Below are positions 8,501-18,770 of a stretch of DNA of 23,025 nt, piece after piece. A program made the position numbers and the translations under genes. Every line of letters starts with the position of its first letter. The first letter of the stretch is position 1. Source of the stretch: Tubiluchus corallicola (lineage: Eukaryota > Priapulida > Priapulimorpha > Priapulimorphida > Tubiluchidae); NCBI GenBank assembly GCA_030141605.1, contig JAQGDQ010001866.1, positions 1-23,025 on the forward strand, written 5' to 3'. A model generated the notes under the pieces. The model saw only the letters and a program-made list of their open reading frames with translations, did no database searches and was not told the DNA's origin.

Positions 8501-9060
8501 GTGGTTGGCATCCTTCTGTCTCCGAAGGCAATAGAATGTGCGCCAAGAGAGTCAGTTATTGATCACATTGATGGAGCTGCAGTGTCGACTGTGGCTGAGC
8601 AGTGCGATCCTTGAACCACTGGAGTGACCTCTCCAGGGCGCACGCCTGGGCAAGGTGTATGGAGATCCTGAGTTTCCCAGACAACAGGAACCCCCTCTCT
8701 TCCTCTCTGGTGTAGTCCAAAGGAAAGCTGAGCGATACGTTTGGCACCACATTGGCTGCAGGAGCTGCCAGAGTCAGTGAGCATGCTGCACTGGTCCGCT
8801 TTCGGGTCTCCACTCCTGATTTGGAAGGTTCACTCCTCTATACATGGCCGTTGGATCACTTGACCTCCTCCGCCCTCTAGCCGTTCGTTGCTTGTGCAGC
8901 TCCTCCGCCTAGTGTCGAGATACAGTGTGGGCATCCCGCAAGCCTACAGCACCTGGTATTCCTAGGCGGTCGCCCATCCAAATACTAACCAGGCTTTACG
9001 TTGCTTAGCTTCGCTGATCAGACGAAAACCCGTGTTTTCAACGTGATTTGGCCGTAGACC
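8501..9060 (-). mobile_element. 5S-rRNA-headed SINE with target-site duplication
   Basis: Read on the minus strand, the element begins with an almost complete 5S rRNA-like segment (GTCTACGGCC to GGTGCTGTAGGC) and continues into about 440 bp of unrelated, GC-richer body ending in GACAGAAGGATGCCAACCAC. The 13-mer AGACCTTACTTAT occurs at 8488-8500 and 9056-9068, directly bounding the element; part of the right copy overlaps the 5S start. The SINE3 class with 5S-derived promoters is established in other animals. Short minus-strand open frames inside the body (8552-8813) are not credible proteins. Confidence 0.82.
8940..9059 (-). rRNA. 5S rRNA-like sequence forming the SINE head (not a functional gene)
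   Basis: The minus strand carries GTCTACGGCC at the 5' end, the internal promoter text GAAGCTAAGCA, GCCTGGTTAGTATTTGGATG and GACCGCCTAGGAATACC, and the 3' end GGTGCTGTAGGC. These are the conserved parts of animal 5S rRNA, at the expected length of about 120 bases. The region around bases 20-35 is diverged and contains TTTT (plus 9025-9028), a potential premature Pol III stop. There is no T-run after the 3' end; the sequence runs on into the SINE body. Confidence 0.85.
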
Positions 9061-9068
9061 TTACTTAT

Positions 9069-10208
<1,140 letters not shown>

Positions 10209-10390
10209 CCAAAGAAAAGGAGGTTCTTCAGTTGGCTAAGGAACATGGCGCTGACACTACACTGCTCATAAACACAAGAGGTTTGAACTGGCGTCAGATC
10301 ACTAAACAAGTGCAAGCTGTCATTGGAAAACTAGCAGACGCAACAATAGACTGTACAATGTCACGTGACACACTTCAGATTGGAATGTAT
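10209..10390 (+). CDS. SORD-like dehydrogenase exon 5, Rossmann domain
   Basis: The acceptor is CACGTATAG; two bases complete an Ala codon from the previous exon. The exon reads KEKEVLQLAKEHGADTTLLI, then a variable helix, then DATIDCTMSRDTLQIGMY. This aligns to the family R-LxxAKExGADxxL and VTIECTGAExSIQxGI segments. The family CTG turn, which contacts the cofactor, reads CTM. The donor TAT|GTAAGT at 10391 is consensus-strong, phase 0. Translation past this donor is intronic and should not be included. Confidence 0.88.
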
Positions 10391-10552
10391 GTAAGTTCTG
10401 TTATAGACAATAGTTTGACAATGGGTCCGGTCTTCCTTAAAAGCACAAGAAAACCCTTCATAAACATAAAGCTTAAAAAATTCGTTTTGAAATTTTATAT
10501 CGCTTACATACTGCCCTTTTGCGTATAAAAATACGTAAATTTAAACACCCGC

Positions 10553-10855
10553 GATGACCGTTAGACGCAGCCATTTTCACGACAGGTCATTTGAAACAAG
10601 TTTAGATAACATTTTGTAAAGTCTGAAAAAATAATCAGAGCATTGGTAGCGCTCAAGTCATTAACTAAATAAAATTTAAAATTACTGTATCTCGTCAATA
10701 AGATTAAAAATACATTTTTGGTTAGTGAGTGGTGCACCCTGGAGGGTGAGTCAGCGACATTTTACCAATTGGTGAAAACATTTTAAATAATTAATAATTT
10801 TCTTTTCTAGTTACATAAGTCTCTCTAGCAGGTAAGCAAAATGCTAAGTAATATA

Positions 10856-10858
<3 letters not shown>
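10553..10858. repeat. 306-bp direct repeat, left copy
   Basis: From GATGACCGTTAGACGCAGCC to AAGTAATATAGAT. The same segment recurs at 11557-11862, exactly 1004 bp further on, with only scattered substitutions, mostly near its end. The left copy abuts the GAT minisatellite, and its terminal TATAGAT runs directly into (GAT)n. It contains TTTTCTTTTCTAG (ending 10810), 21 bases, then GTAAGC at 10832. It lies in intron 5. Confidence 0.95.
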
Positions 10859-10906
<48 letters not shown>

Positions 10907-11197
10907 AATGATGCTGATGATCTGGCATAGGAAAGTGAACAGAAACATGTCCCTCAACGTATAATTCATTGGATGATGATGATGATGATGATGATGATCT
11001 GGCATAGGGAGGTGAGCAGAATCATGTCCCTGGACGCATGATTCATTGGATGACGATGATGATGATGATGGTGATGATGATCTGGCATAGGGAGGTGAAC
11101 AGAATCATGTGCCTGGACGTATGATTCATTGTATGACGATGATGATGATCTGGCATAGAGAGGTGAACAGAATCATGCCCCTGGACGTATGATTCAT

Positions 11198-11265
<68 letters not shown>

Positions 11266-11321
11266 CTGGCATGGGGAGGTAAACAGAATCATGTCCCTGG
11301 ACGCATGATTCATTGGATGAA

Positions 11322-11371
<50 letters not shown>

Positions 11372-11411
11372 CGATGATGAAGATGATGATGATGATGATG
11401 AAGAAGAAGAA

Positions 11412-11443
<32 letters not shown>

Positions 11444-11528
11444 CGATGATGATGATGATCTGGCATAGAGAGGTGAACAGAATCATGTCCTTGGACGTAT
11501 GATTCATTGGATGCGGATGACGATGATA
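10859..11528. repeat. GAT microsatellite with six interspersed 50-bp cores
   Basis: Six copies of a core beginning CTGGCATAG and running through GAACAGAATCATGTCC to ATGATTCATTGGATG start at 10922, 10999, 11082, 11150, 11266 and 11460. Variable (GAT)n tracts, some with GAA and GAC interruptions, separate them. Unit length therefore varies with the GAT tract. Asp, Met and His homopolymer open frames arise from the GAT tracts and are not genes. Confidence 0.95.
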
Positions 11529-11556
11529 CCACACACTGATATGTGTTAAACGTTGT

Positions 11557-11862
11557 GATGACCGTTGGACGCAGCCATTTTCACGACAGGTCATTTGAAA
11601 CAAGTTTAGATAACATTTTGTAAAGTCTGAAAAAATAATCAGAGCATTGGTAGCGCTCAAGTCATTAACTAAATAAAATTTGAAATTACTGTATCTCGTC
11701 AATAAGATTAAAAATACATTTTTGGTTAGTGAGTGGTGCACCCTGGAGGGTGAGTCAGCGACATTTTACCAATTGGTGAAAACATTTTAAATAATTAATA
11801 ATTTTCTTTTCTAGTTACATAATACTTTCTAGCAGGTAAGTGAAAATCTAAGTAATATAGAT
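11557..11862. repeat. 306-bp direct repeat, right copy
   Basis: Same length as the copy at 10553-10858, with no net indel. It includes TTTTCTTTTCTAG, a 21-base segment (11815-11835, TTACATAATACTTTCTAGCAG minus its last base), and the optimal donor CAG|GTAAGT at 11836. The flanks differ from those of the left copy, so the pair brackets the GAT minisatellite. Confidence 0.95.
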
Positions 11863-12361
11863 TTGCACGGAAAGTCTTTTGAGACATAATTTAACATTGC
11901 CTTTTCTTCCCTTGATTTACGTTTGGTGCATGACGTCATGTAATGGCGACTTCGGAACAGTATTGCGGGAGATTTAAAATGAAAACAAACTAAAATTCCT
12001 TTCAGTGTGAGTAAGATATACGCATAAAATTGCTGTAAAGTAATATAATTTTTTAAGGCGATTTTTCTGAAACCTACTTCAGGTGCCCCTTTTCTTGTCC
12101 TATAACACATAGCTGCATAGCATCTGTATTTTTGGCGGGAGATGATAGTGATTACGTTAAACCTTTATTGAACTAAATCATGATAGAAAAATATACAGAG
12201 ACTGCTTCCATTTGCAGGCAAATGTCTAAAAAAGTTAAACAAATTCACTGGAAATATAATACAGCGTAGTTTTATTTCTAGTAAAATAAAAAAAACGTTT
12301 GCTTGCATAGAAGAATTGTCCAAAAGCTGGCAATTAAGCTTTTCTAGTTATTCACATTTCC
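11863..12361 (+). other. Intron 5, unique stretch
   Basis: AT-rich, with no recognised gene or repeat. A 93-codon minus-strand frame at 11829-12110 overlaps the 306-bp repeat and has no domain resemblance. Confidence 0.4.
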
Positions 12362-13104
12362 TGAATTTCCATTTCATGAGGATCATTTTGATACCAAGTT
12401 CATCTCTCTATGTTATTTCCAAGCTGAGATAATCCAAGTTGAAGTTGAGATACAGGCTGCACACTAAAAAATATAACTTTGAGAAAATCACTGCTAAAGT
12501 TAGCCATTGTTCGTTATTGCATTTCTAAAAAAACACTTAGCAACTGCACAAATATTGGTTGCAATGGACTCTGCAAGAACACATTGTGTTACGTTGAAAC
12601 CCAGTAGATGGCTCTTCCTGACAAAGTTCTGGGCTTGGCAACAGAAAAAACCCGAAGCAAAATTATTGCTTTCAATGGTCTATGTAATTTCTGAGCTGAG
12701 ATAATCCACGTTGAAGTTGAGGCGCAGGCTGCACACTGAAAAACATAACCTTGAGAAAATCGCTGCTAAAGACAGCTTCCACGACCTCCTGTGAGCTACT
12801 CAGATTTTTTCAAACTACCATCGGAGTTTCAAAAAAACTAGTTTTTTACAATTGCAGTACTAGTTTCTAGCCAGAAAAGTGGGTACCGGGTTAGAAAATT
12901 AAATTTTTAATATTTCTTGAACATTTTCTTGATAATTTGATGCTAGAATATAAAAGTCCAATATATTTAGCATTTGTTTTTATAAAAAAGAAAATTGTTA
13001 TATTCGATCAAAAATTTTGAAGCATCTCCTTTGAAGCATCATAACGTAATTTTAGCTATGCCGACTTGTGAACGGTTCTGGTTTGCAGGCACACAAATAA
13101 TAAA
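12362..13104. repeat. Dispersed repeat family, copy 1 (about 0.7 kb)
   Basis: Closely matches 16918-17525 in the same orientation, from GGATCATTTTGATAC through CCCAGTAGATGGCTCTTCC to TATGCCGACTT. This copy has an internal duplication: the segment starting CTATG with GCTGAGATAATCCA appears at 12408 and again at 12680. I found no terminal inverted repeats or target duplication, so the element class is unknown. The open frame at 12507-12704 recurs inverted as a frame in the second copy and is not a convincing gene. Confidence 0.85.
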
Positions 13105-13209
13105 CTTCTCTTAAAACTTCTCTTACAGATCTAAATGCACGTTATTTTATGTCACTTCCCCGTAAAGACTTCATTTCACACTTGAAAACAAGGCGTTCCT
13201 TTACCTTTC

Positions 13210-13795
13210 AATATGGCAAATCTTCATTTTACGATAACACAATTTAAAGGACGACAGGATGATTTTTCATGTATTACCCGTTTTCAAAGTAAAAAGTATG
13301 CGTTTTAACACCAATAGTACTGCAAAAGCGTGTCTGATAATTAAATAACAGATGAAAGTCTTAATTAACGGTGGGCGAGTCCAACTGTTGGTGACATCAC
13401 AAACTAACATGATTTTCAACAGCAAAAATATTTCACGAGTGCGCTGCACGTTTTTGCGAAAGCAAAATTGAAGTATAGCATCACTGTAAGATGTTCAGTG
13501 TGCTGTACTAAAACTAGGTAAGTTTTAGCATAAAAATTCAAATTTCAAATCTAGCCACTGTACCCACGCATGAGCTGTCGAACGTGTGTATTTCGTCACG
13601 AACTAACACATATGAACTGAGAGGTACAGCACCTGTTTTTGTGCAGTGAGTTTCCGAAATGTAGGTGCTAGTGATTGTCTAACCAGCGAATCGTGGCAAA
13701 AATTCTTTCAAGCAAGTCATTTTGAAAAAAGTAGTATGTTTCCTTTCAATATTTTAAGGAGTGGATTGCTTAACAAAGGGTTCAGTTTTGCTTTA
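13210..13795. repeat. Long inverted repeat, left arm
   Basis: The reverse complement of this segment matches 14645-15270 throughout. Examples are CCTAGTTTTAGTACA, AATTATCAGAxACGCTTTTGC, TGAAAAATCATCCT, CACTAGCACCT and TTAAAATATTGAAAG. Divergence is moderate with small indels. It lies in intron 5, upstream of exon 6. Confidence 0.85.
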
Positions 13796-13930
13796 ACAGT
13801 TTGACAATTTTGTTATTAATTTTGAACAAATTTTGAACAATACGAATGATGATGAGGTGAGAATGATGTTGCACTTCATATTTGTTCTTAATACAGTTGA
13901 TTTTTTTCATCGAGGTCCTCATACTTGCAG

Positions 13931-14082
13931 GGTACAAAGAAAGGAGGAATTGTGGTATGGGCTGGATACCAGACTATAGACCCAAGTGAACGTCACAGTG
14001 ACGTCATTGTACCTATCATGGATGGGCCAGTAAGGAAAGAAGTTGATGTGCGTCCGGCTGCCGTAAATTCAGGACTGAATAC
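13931..14082 (+). CDS. SORD-like dehydrogenase exon 6, late Rossmann strands
   Basis: The acceptor ATACTTGCAG is phase 0. The exon reads GTKKGGIVVWAGYQ, an insertion of several residues, then VIVPIMDGPVRKEVDVRPAA and NSGLNT. It aligns to the family ATRxGGxxVLVG and VPxxxAxxREVDIxGxFRYxNT. The family FRY motif is not preserved (AVN at its place). The donor is AC|GTATGT at 14083, phase 2. The exon lies in the roughly 0.85-kb spacer of the long inverted repeat. Confidence 0.85.
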
Positions 14083-14333
14083 GTATGTCACATTAATGTC
14101 ATTTTTTTAGTCATTTATTTCACCTTACACATTTACAATGGTTACATATACAATATCTAGTGAAAGGGCCTACAATGAACATAATACAAATAAGAAATAC
14201 TGCACAGGAAAAGCCTCAAACACTGTTCACTTATACACGAAGGTAAATGTGTTGCGGGCAATCAAAAAGCAGGGCTTGTTAGATTGTCCCACACAGTGAT
14301 AGAAGAAAAATAATGGAATCTATTACTATTATA
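14083..14333 (+). other. Intron 6, 5' part
   Basis: AT-rich, with nothing recognised. The TTTATTTCACC text near 14113 recalls a LINE 3' end, but there is no coding evidence. Confidence 0.35.
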
Positions 14334-14625
14334 CAGTGGAGGCTCGTCTATAGGTAGTGCAGCACCCCCCGTCTTCACTCATTATTATCGATAATATTCA
14401 ATATAATAATCTTTTTTCTTTAGTTCTTTTTTTATACTTGTGCGGAACCGGAGCAGGTGAGGGAAGTACAATTTGCTTCACAGCCCAAGCAGCGTGGTGT
14501 TTGGCTGCTGTGCGCATGCGGCCATGCGCAGATGCCTGAGATAAGACGCTGTACTTTGCGGAGAAAGAGTACTGTCGTTCAGTGCAGTATGTGTTATCAG
14601 TTGTCACGTGCTTAAAAGCCGTGCA
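14334..14625 (-). mobile_element. hAT-like MITE, truncated second copy
   Basis: It begins CAGTGGAGGCTCGT, a 13/14 match to the left terminal repeat of the element at 713-1766. Its sequence matches the reverse complement of that element's right third, including ATTATCGATAATA, CTTTAGTTCTTT and GCGCATGCGGCCATG. Similarity ends near 14625, where the inverted-repeat arm begins, so the far end is missing. No target duplication can be tested. Confidence 0.75.
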
Positions 14626-14644
14626 TCCGATTGGACCCAATCTT

Positions 14645-15270
14645 AAACTGTAGGTCAAAACAATCTGCTCTTTAAAATATTGAAAGTAAACATACAGTTT
14701 TTTCAAAAATGACTTACGCGAAAGAATTATTACCACGCAAACACAATTTCAAGTTTGCGCCACTAGTTCTTTGCTTCTACAAGCATTTTGCTATTCACTA
14801 GCACCTGCATTTTGGAAACGCATTGCACAAAAAACCAGGTGCTGTACCTGTCAGTTCAGGTGTGTCAGTTTGTAACGAACTTACACACGTTCCACAGCTC
14901 ATGTTGAATTTTTATCTTAAAACTCGCCTAGTTTTAGTACAACACACTGAATATTTTACAGTAGCACTGTACTTCAATTTTCGCTTTCGCAAACACATGC
15001 AGCACGCTCATGGAATGTTTTTGCTCTGAAATTTATGTTAGTTTGTGATGTCATCAACAGTTGGCTCACCCGCCATTAATGAAGTTTGTAATCTATTATG
15101 TAATTATCAGAAACGCTTTTGCAGTATTAACTGCGTTAAGATGTATACTTTTGCTCGGATTTGAAAATGGGGTAATATATGAAAAATCATCCTCTCTTCC
15201 TTTAAAAACGTGTGAATTCATCTAAAATTGCGAGAAGCAATTCAGAGGGATGGAAGGTAAAAATAGTTGG
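14645..15270. repeat. Long inverted repeat, right arm
   Basis: Reverse-complement partner of 13210-13795. The two arms could pair as an imperfect duplex of nearly 600 bp enclosing exon 6 and the truncated hAT-like element. Identity is strongest at 14785-15190. It lies in intron 6. Confidence 0.85.
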
Positions 15271-15497
15271 AAACTCTAAAAGACGTTTGCAACACGTTTG
15301 CCTGAGAAACCTGTACAAAGACGTGTAAAACCGTGTTAAAATATGTGTAAAATGATTGAATCTGTGTGAATGCGTCTGACATAGTGCTGAGCTGTGCGAA
15401 AACGTATTGTGCAGTTTGAAAACCGAATTATTTTTAAATCTAAGTTATTGCTAGGAACAATATAAACTAGTACCATATCGAATATTTTTTATTGCAG

Positions 15498-15651
15498 CTA
15501 CGACGAGGCGATGGCGTTACTTACGAAGGGACAAATAGACGTTGCTTCATTGGTTGGACAAAGGTTATCTTTAGAAATGGCCTTAGCTCACAACGGACGG
15601 TCGTTTTTGTACACATTAATTGATTTTCACACATATCCTAGGCCAAATTAA
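15498..15651 (+). CDS. SORD-like dehydrogenase last visible exon with shortened C-terminus
   Basis: The acceptor TTTTTTATTGCAG is followed by one base completing a Thr codon. The exon reads YDEAMALLTKGQIDVASLVG then QRLSLEMALAH. This matches the family segment after NTW, including V-x-PLVTHRFPLExALEA. After Ala-His the family would continue with EAFE and a final strand. Here an unrelated tail of about 18 residues (from NGRSFLY) ends at TAA, 15649-15651. I see no good donor inside the exon. A LINE remnant begins ten bases after the stop. Either this is a true shortened C-terminus or a further exon follows a weak donor. Confidence 0.78.
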
Positions 15652-15660
15652 CTAGGTACT

Positions 15661-16357
15661 TTAAATCCTAACAAGCGTATCTTGGCGTATCAGAAGAACG
15701 CAGACAGATGATGTGACATATAGTGGCGCCCTCTCGCTAATGATTTGAGTCATCAACTCTCGATGTTTCGTTAACTCACTGAATGATGCCTCTTTATTTA
15801 TCTTAGCTATCCAAGTTGTTTCAGGTTTGCCAGGTGGTTTTTTCCAAGGTTTTATGGCTTCCTTTAAGGCGATTTTTACTGGTGCTTCATTTGGTAATAT
15901 TAGAAGATGTCCTAGCCATCTTAATCTGTGGATATGGACTTTTGAACGCCAAGAAATTAATTTCGTTCTGGTGTATGAATCCTGATTTTTGATGTATGGC
16001 CATCTTATCTTTAAAACTTTCCTAAGAAGACTTCTATGAAATGTGTCAATCTGCTTTTCATGAGTAATCGTTAAACCCCAAGTTTCGCTGTTGTACATAA
16101 ATATGCTGGTAACGTAAGCATTAAATAATCAAAGTGTTAGGTTAAGATTTAGTTAGTTAGATTTCTTGTTAGTTAATGCATTCTTATGCTGAAGAAAAGC
16201 ATGCATTGCTTTTTGCTTTCTGCTTTTAATATCATCTTCGGTGTTTAGAAAAGTGCGAATGTACTTGCACTTTTTCCAATACTGATTACCATTTCTTGCA
16301 ATAATATATTCTTCTGTTTTTGACTGGTTCATTCCTACTACCTAGTCATTAAAATGG
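15661..16357 (-). pseudogene. LINE reverse-transcriptase C-terminal remnant, with stops
   Basis: Minus-strand translation gives a chain of motifs typical of LINE ORF2 C-termini: SKTEEYIIARNG, YWKKCKYIRTFLNTEDDI, FNAYVTSIFMYNSETWGLT, IDTFHRSLLRKVLKIRW, HRLRWLGHLLILPNEAP, and PGKPETTWIAKI. They correspond to the segments after the RT palm (KTEY, WKKVKYLG, YGSETW, RLRWLGH, GRPxxTW). Two in-frame stops lie near 16130-16150, and the upstream palm is missing. The remnant is antisense to, and directly downstream of, the dehydrogenase. Confidence 0.88.
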
Positions 16358-16530
16358 TGAACGTTTTATCAAGTGAGCGTGACCTCTCTGCAAGTAAAAG
16401 CAAATGGGTATGACGGTTCAGTTAATTTAGTTTAAACATGATTTATTATAGGATTATATCAGATTGCAAAAGTTGTATATCATTTGAACCCTGGATGAAT
16501 AATACATGGAGTGCCGAATTGCTTGTCAAA

Positions 16531-16701
16531 GCTAGGGTTGGTGCATCAGAAGTATTTGGAAATCCCCTGAATGCTTGAAAAGTAGATTACTGCATAGAAA
16601 AGAGACTTTGTAAATGTGGTAAAGATATTGAAACTGCAGAGCACGTAATATTAAGTTGAGAATTTTACTCACGAGAAGCAAAATTCTTTGGCAAGGAGTA
16701 A
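16531..16701 (+). pseudogene. Second LINE remnant, C-terminal zinc-knuckle
   Basis: The + strand reads KRLCKCGKDIETAEHVILS, stop, EFYSREAKFF. It fits the C-x-C-x(n)-H-x4-C knuckle at the end of many CR1/Jockey/I-type ORF2 proteins (CxCGxxxETxxHxLxxCxxY). The final Cys is TGA. Another stop lies upstream (after NPLNA) and one at 16699. It is oriented opposite to the LINE remnant at 15661-16357 and so comes from a separate insertion. Confidence 0.7.
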
Positions 16702-16917
16702 TTGATGAAGCATGTTTGAGATGGCTGTTATTTGGAGAGGGAAAAATCATACAGTCTGCCTACTGAAGGACATAATGGTTCAAAGAATATGCCACTGTGA
16801 CTGTTTAACTTTAAGGTTGAAAACGTAAAGAGCAATATATCTTTAGCTCTGCGTAACGGTGATATGTGTGCTTGTATATCAAATTCGTCCATAAGTCGTC
16901 ATTTAAGTTTTTCTGGC

Positions 16918-17525
16918 AAATCTCCATTTTTTCAGGATCATTTTGATACAAAGTTCATCGCTCTATGTTATTTCTAAGCTGAGATAATCCACGTTGAAGT
17001 TGAGATGCAGGCTGCGCACTGAAAAACATAACCTTGAGAAAATCACTGTTAAAGTCAGCCATTGTTCTTTGTTGCGTTTCTAAAACAAACACTTAGCAAC
17101 TGTACAAATGTTGGTTGCTACGGACTCTGCAAGAACACATTGTGTTACGTTGAAACCCAGTAGATGGCTCTTCCTGACAAAGCTCTGGGCTTGGCAACAG
17201 AAAAAAAAACCCGAAGCAAAATGATTGCTTCCATGAGCTACTACTGGAGTTTGAAAATACATGCCTTTCACAATAGTAGTACTAGTTTCACGCCAGAAAA
17301 CGAGTACAGGGTTATTAAATTAGTTTTTTACTATTTTTAAACATTTCTAACATTTTCTTGATAATTTGATGATAGGACATAAACGTCCAATAGATTTAGC
17401 ATTTGTTTTCATTAAAAAAATTGATATTTTACGAAATCTTTGGGTCATTCTACTTTGAAGCATAACAACGTAGTTTTAACTATGCCGACTTATGGCGGTT
17501 TTGGTTTACAAGCACACACATAGCA
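16918..17525. repeat. Dispersed repeat family, copy 2 (about 0.6 kb)
   Basis: Direct-orientation homologue of 12362-13104, lacking that copy's internal duplication of about 270 bp. Shared landmarks are GAACACATTGTGTTACGTTG, ATGGCTCTTCCTGACAAAG and CTATGCCGACTT. Together the two copies bracket exons 6 and 7 of the dehydrogenase. Confidence 0.85.
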
Positions 17526-17842
17526 TTTATAAACCCGAATTTTGTTTTGCTGTGCTGTGCATTGGTGCAAGCATACTTATGCGCCTTAGCGTTTTCGAGT
17601 AAAAAATATCCTAGTAGTACACTATACGTTGTTACTCGGCCTGATGTAAGAGGGATTTAGTCACCCGGGGCGGAAGAATGTATGGATGGACCGTACTGTG
17701 GGCAAGGAAATAGCGGGGAGAGCTGTTCCCGAATTAAAGTTTTCCCACAATTATTTAGCCTGTTAGCTTTTACAATCAAAGAATCAAACAACACAATCAT
17801 TAACATTATAATAACTATACTAGCAGGTACAATCATAGAATC
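17526..17842. other. Intergenic, GC-richer island near 17660-17735
   Basis: CACCCGGGGCGGAAGAATG and the following 60 bases stand out from AT-rich surroundings. I recognise neither a gene nor an element here. Confidence 0.35.
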
Positions 17843-18163
17843 AAATAACATAATTATTATCAATACTAAAATACCACTGCACTAAAACACAGCGGAACAA
17901 TTAGCCTGGCTAGCCCACAGGTCTAAATGTTCAAGGTAGACCTGTCTTACACAGCTTAAATACAGAAAACTAGAACACTATTAATGTAAATGGTCATTCA
18001 GAAGCAAATAACGTATTATTATCAATACTAAAATACTAAAACACAGCGAAACAATTAGCCTGGCTAACCTACAGGTCTAAATGTTCAAGGTAGACTTGTC
18101 TTACACAGCTTAAATACAGAAATCTAGAACACTATTAATGTAAAAGGTCATTCAGAAGCAAAT
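17843..18163. repeat. Tandem duplication, about 160 bp, two copies
   Basis: ATTATCAATACTAAAATAC begins matching copies at about 17856 and 18018. Both run through ACAATTAGCCTGGCTA, GGTCTAAATGTTCAAGGTAG and CACTATTAATGTAAA to GGTCATTCAGAAGCAAATAA. The second copy lacks about 8 bp near the start. Few substitutions separate them. Confidence 0.9.
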
Positions 18164-18770
18164 AAGTACAGTAAGATTAGAGGGAAATTTAAGCTATTTC
18201 AATGTTGTAACAAGCCTAAAAAAAGGAGGGAATGAGAAGAAAAATTATGAAAGAGAGATGAGCAAGAAGACAGACAATTAAAATATTCTCAAGTCAATTT
18301 AATCAAACGCGAAGTAATTATGAGACGAACTTCGCGACACGTACAGCAGTTTGTAGTGTTGAACGCGTGGTAATGATGATGAAGAAAAGACAAGCTTTAG
18401 CACAATTCCAATCACCCACTTCTACTTTTTTATATTTTTTTACTAATCGCACACTGTAAAAAACCTGTCTGACCAGTTTACAAAATCTCCTGACCGCTCC
18501 CAACTTTTGCAGAGCAGTACAAGTATAGAGTTATATTGAACATCTAGTAAGACCCAAGGCCATTACTTTTTCTTTCTCTACACAAGCTTACACAAGTGGA
18601 GTTACCGAAAAAAAACTTTATCCTGCTATCCTTGCCTGCCTAAACAAACTACTAACTTTTGTTTATTGTATTCTTAATGCTTACAAATAAATAATCTACA
18701 CTCTGCCCAATATATGGCCTCCAATCAATTATAATGCTATTTTAATATGTAAATTAAACATACACTGTGG
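18164..18770. other. Intergenic stretch, nothing recognised
   Basis: Purine-rich at 18215-18265, otherwise AT-rich unique sequence. A 61-codon minus-strand frame at 18318-18503 has no domain resemblance. Confidence 0.4.

Noticed and set aside
8940-9059. Functional 5S rRNA gene
   Set aside because: The 5' third is diverged and contains TTTT, there is no terminator after the 3' end, and the sequence is part of a retroposed element with a target duplication.
11194-11532. Poly-Asp, poly-Met and poly-His open frames
   Set aside because: Translations of the (GAT)n tracts. No splice or domain support.
10553-11862. LTR retrotransposon or solo-LTR pair
   Set aside because: The 306-bp repeats do not begin TG and end CA. 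There is no primer-binding site, polypurine tract or gag/pol, and the interior is a minisatellite.
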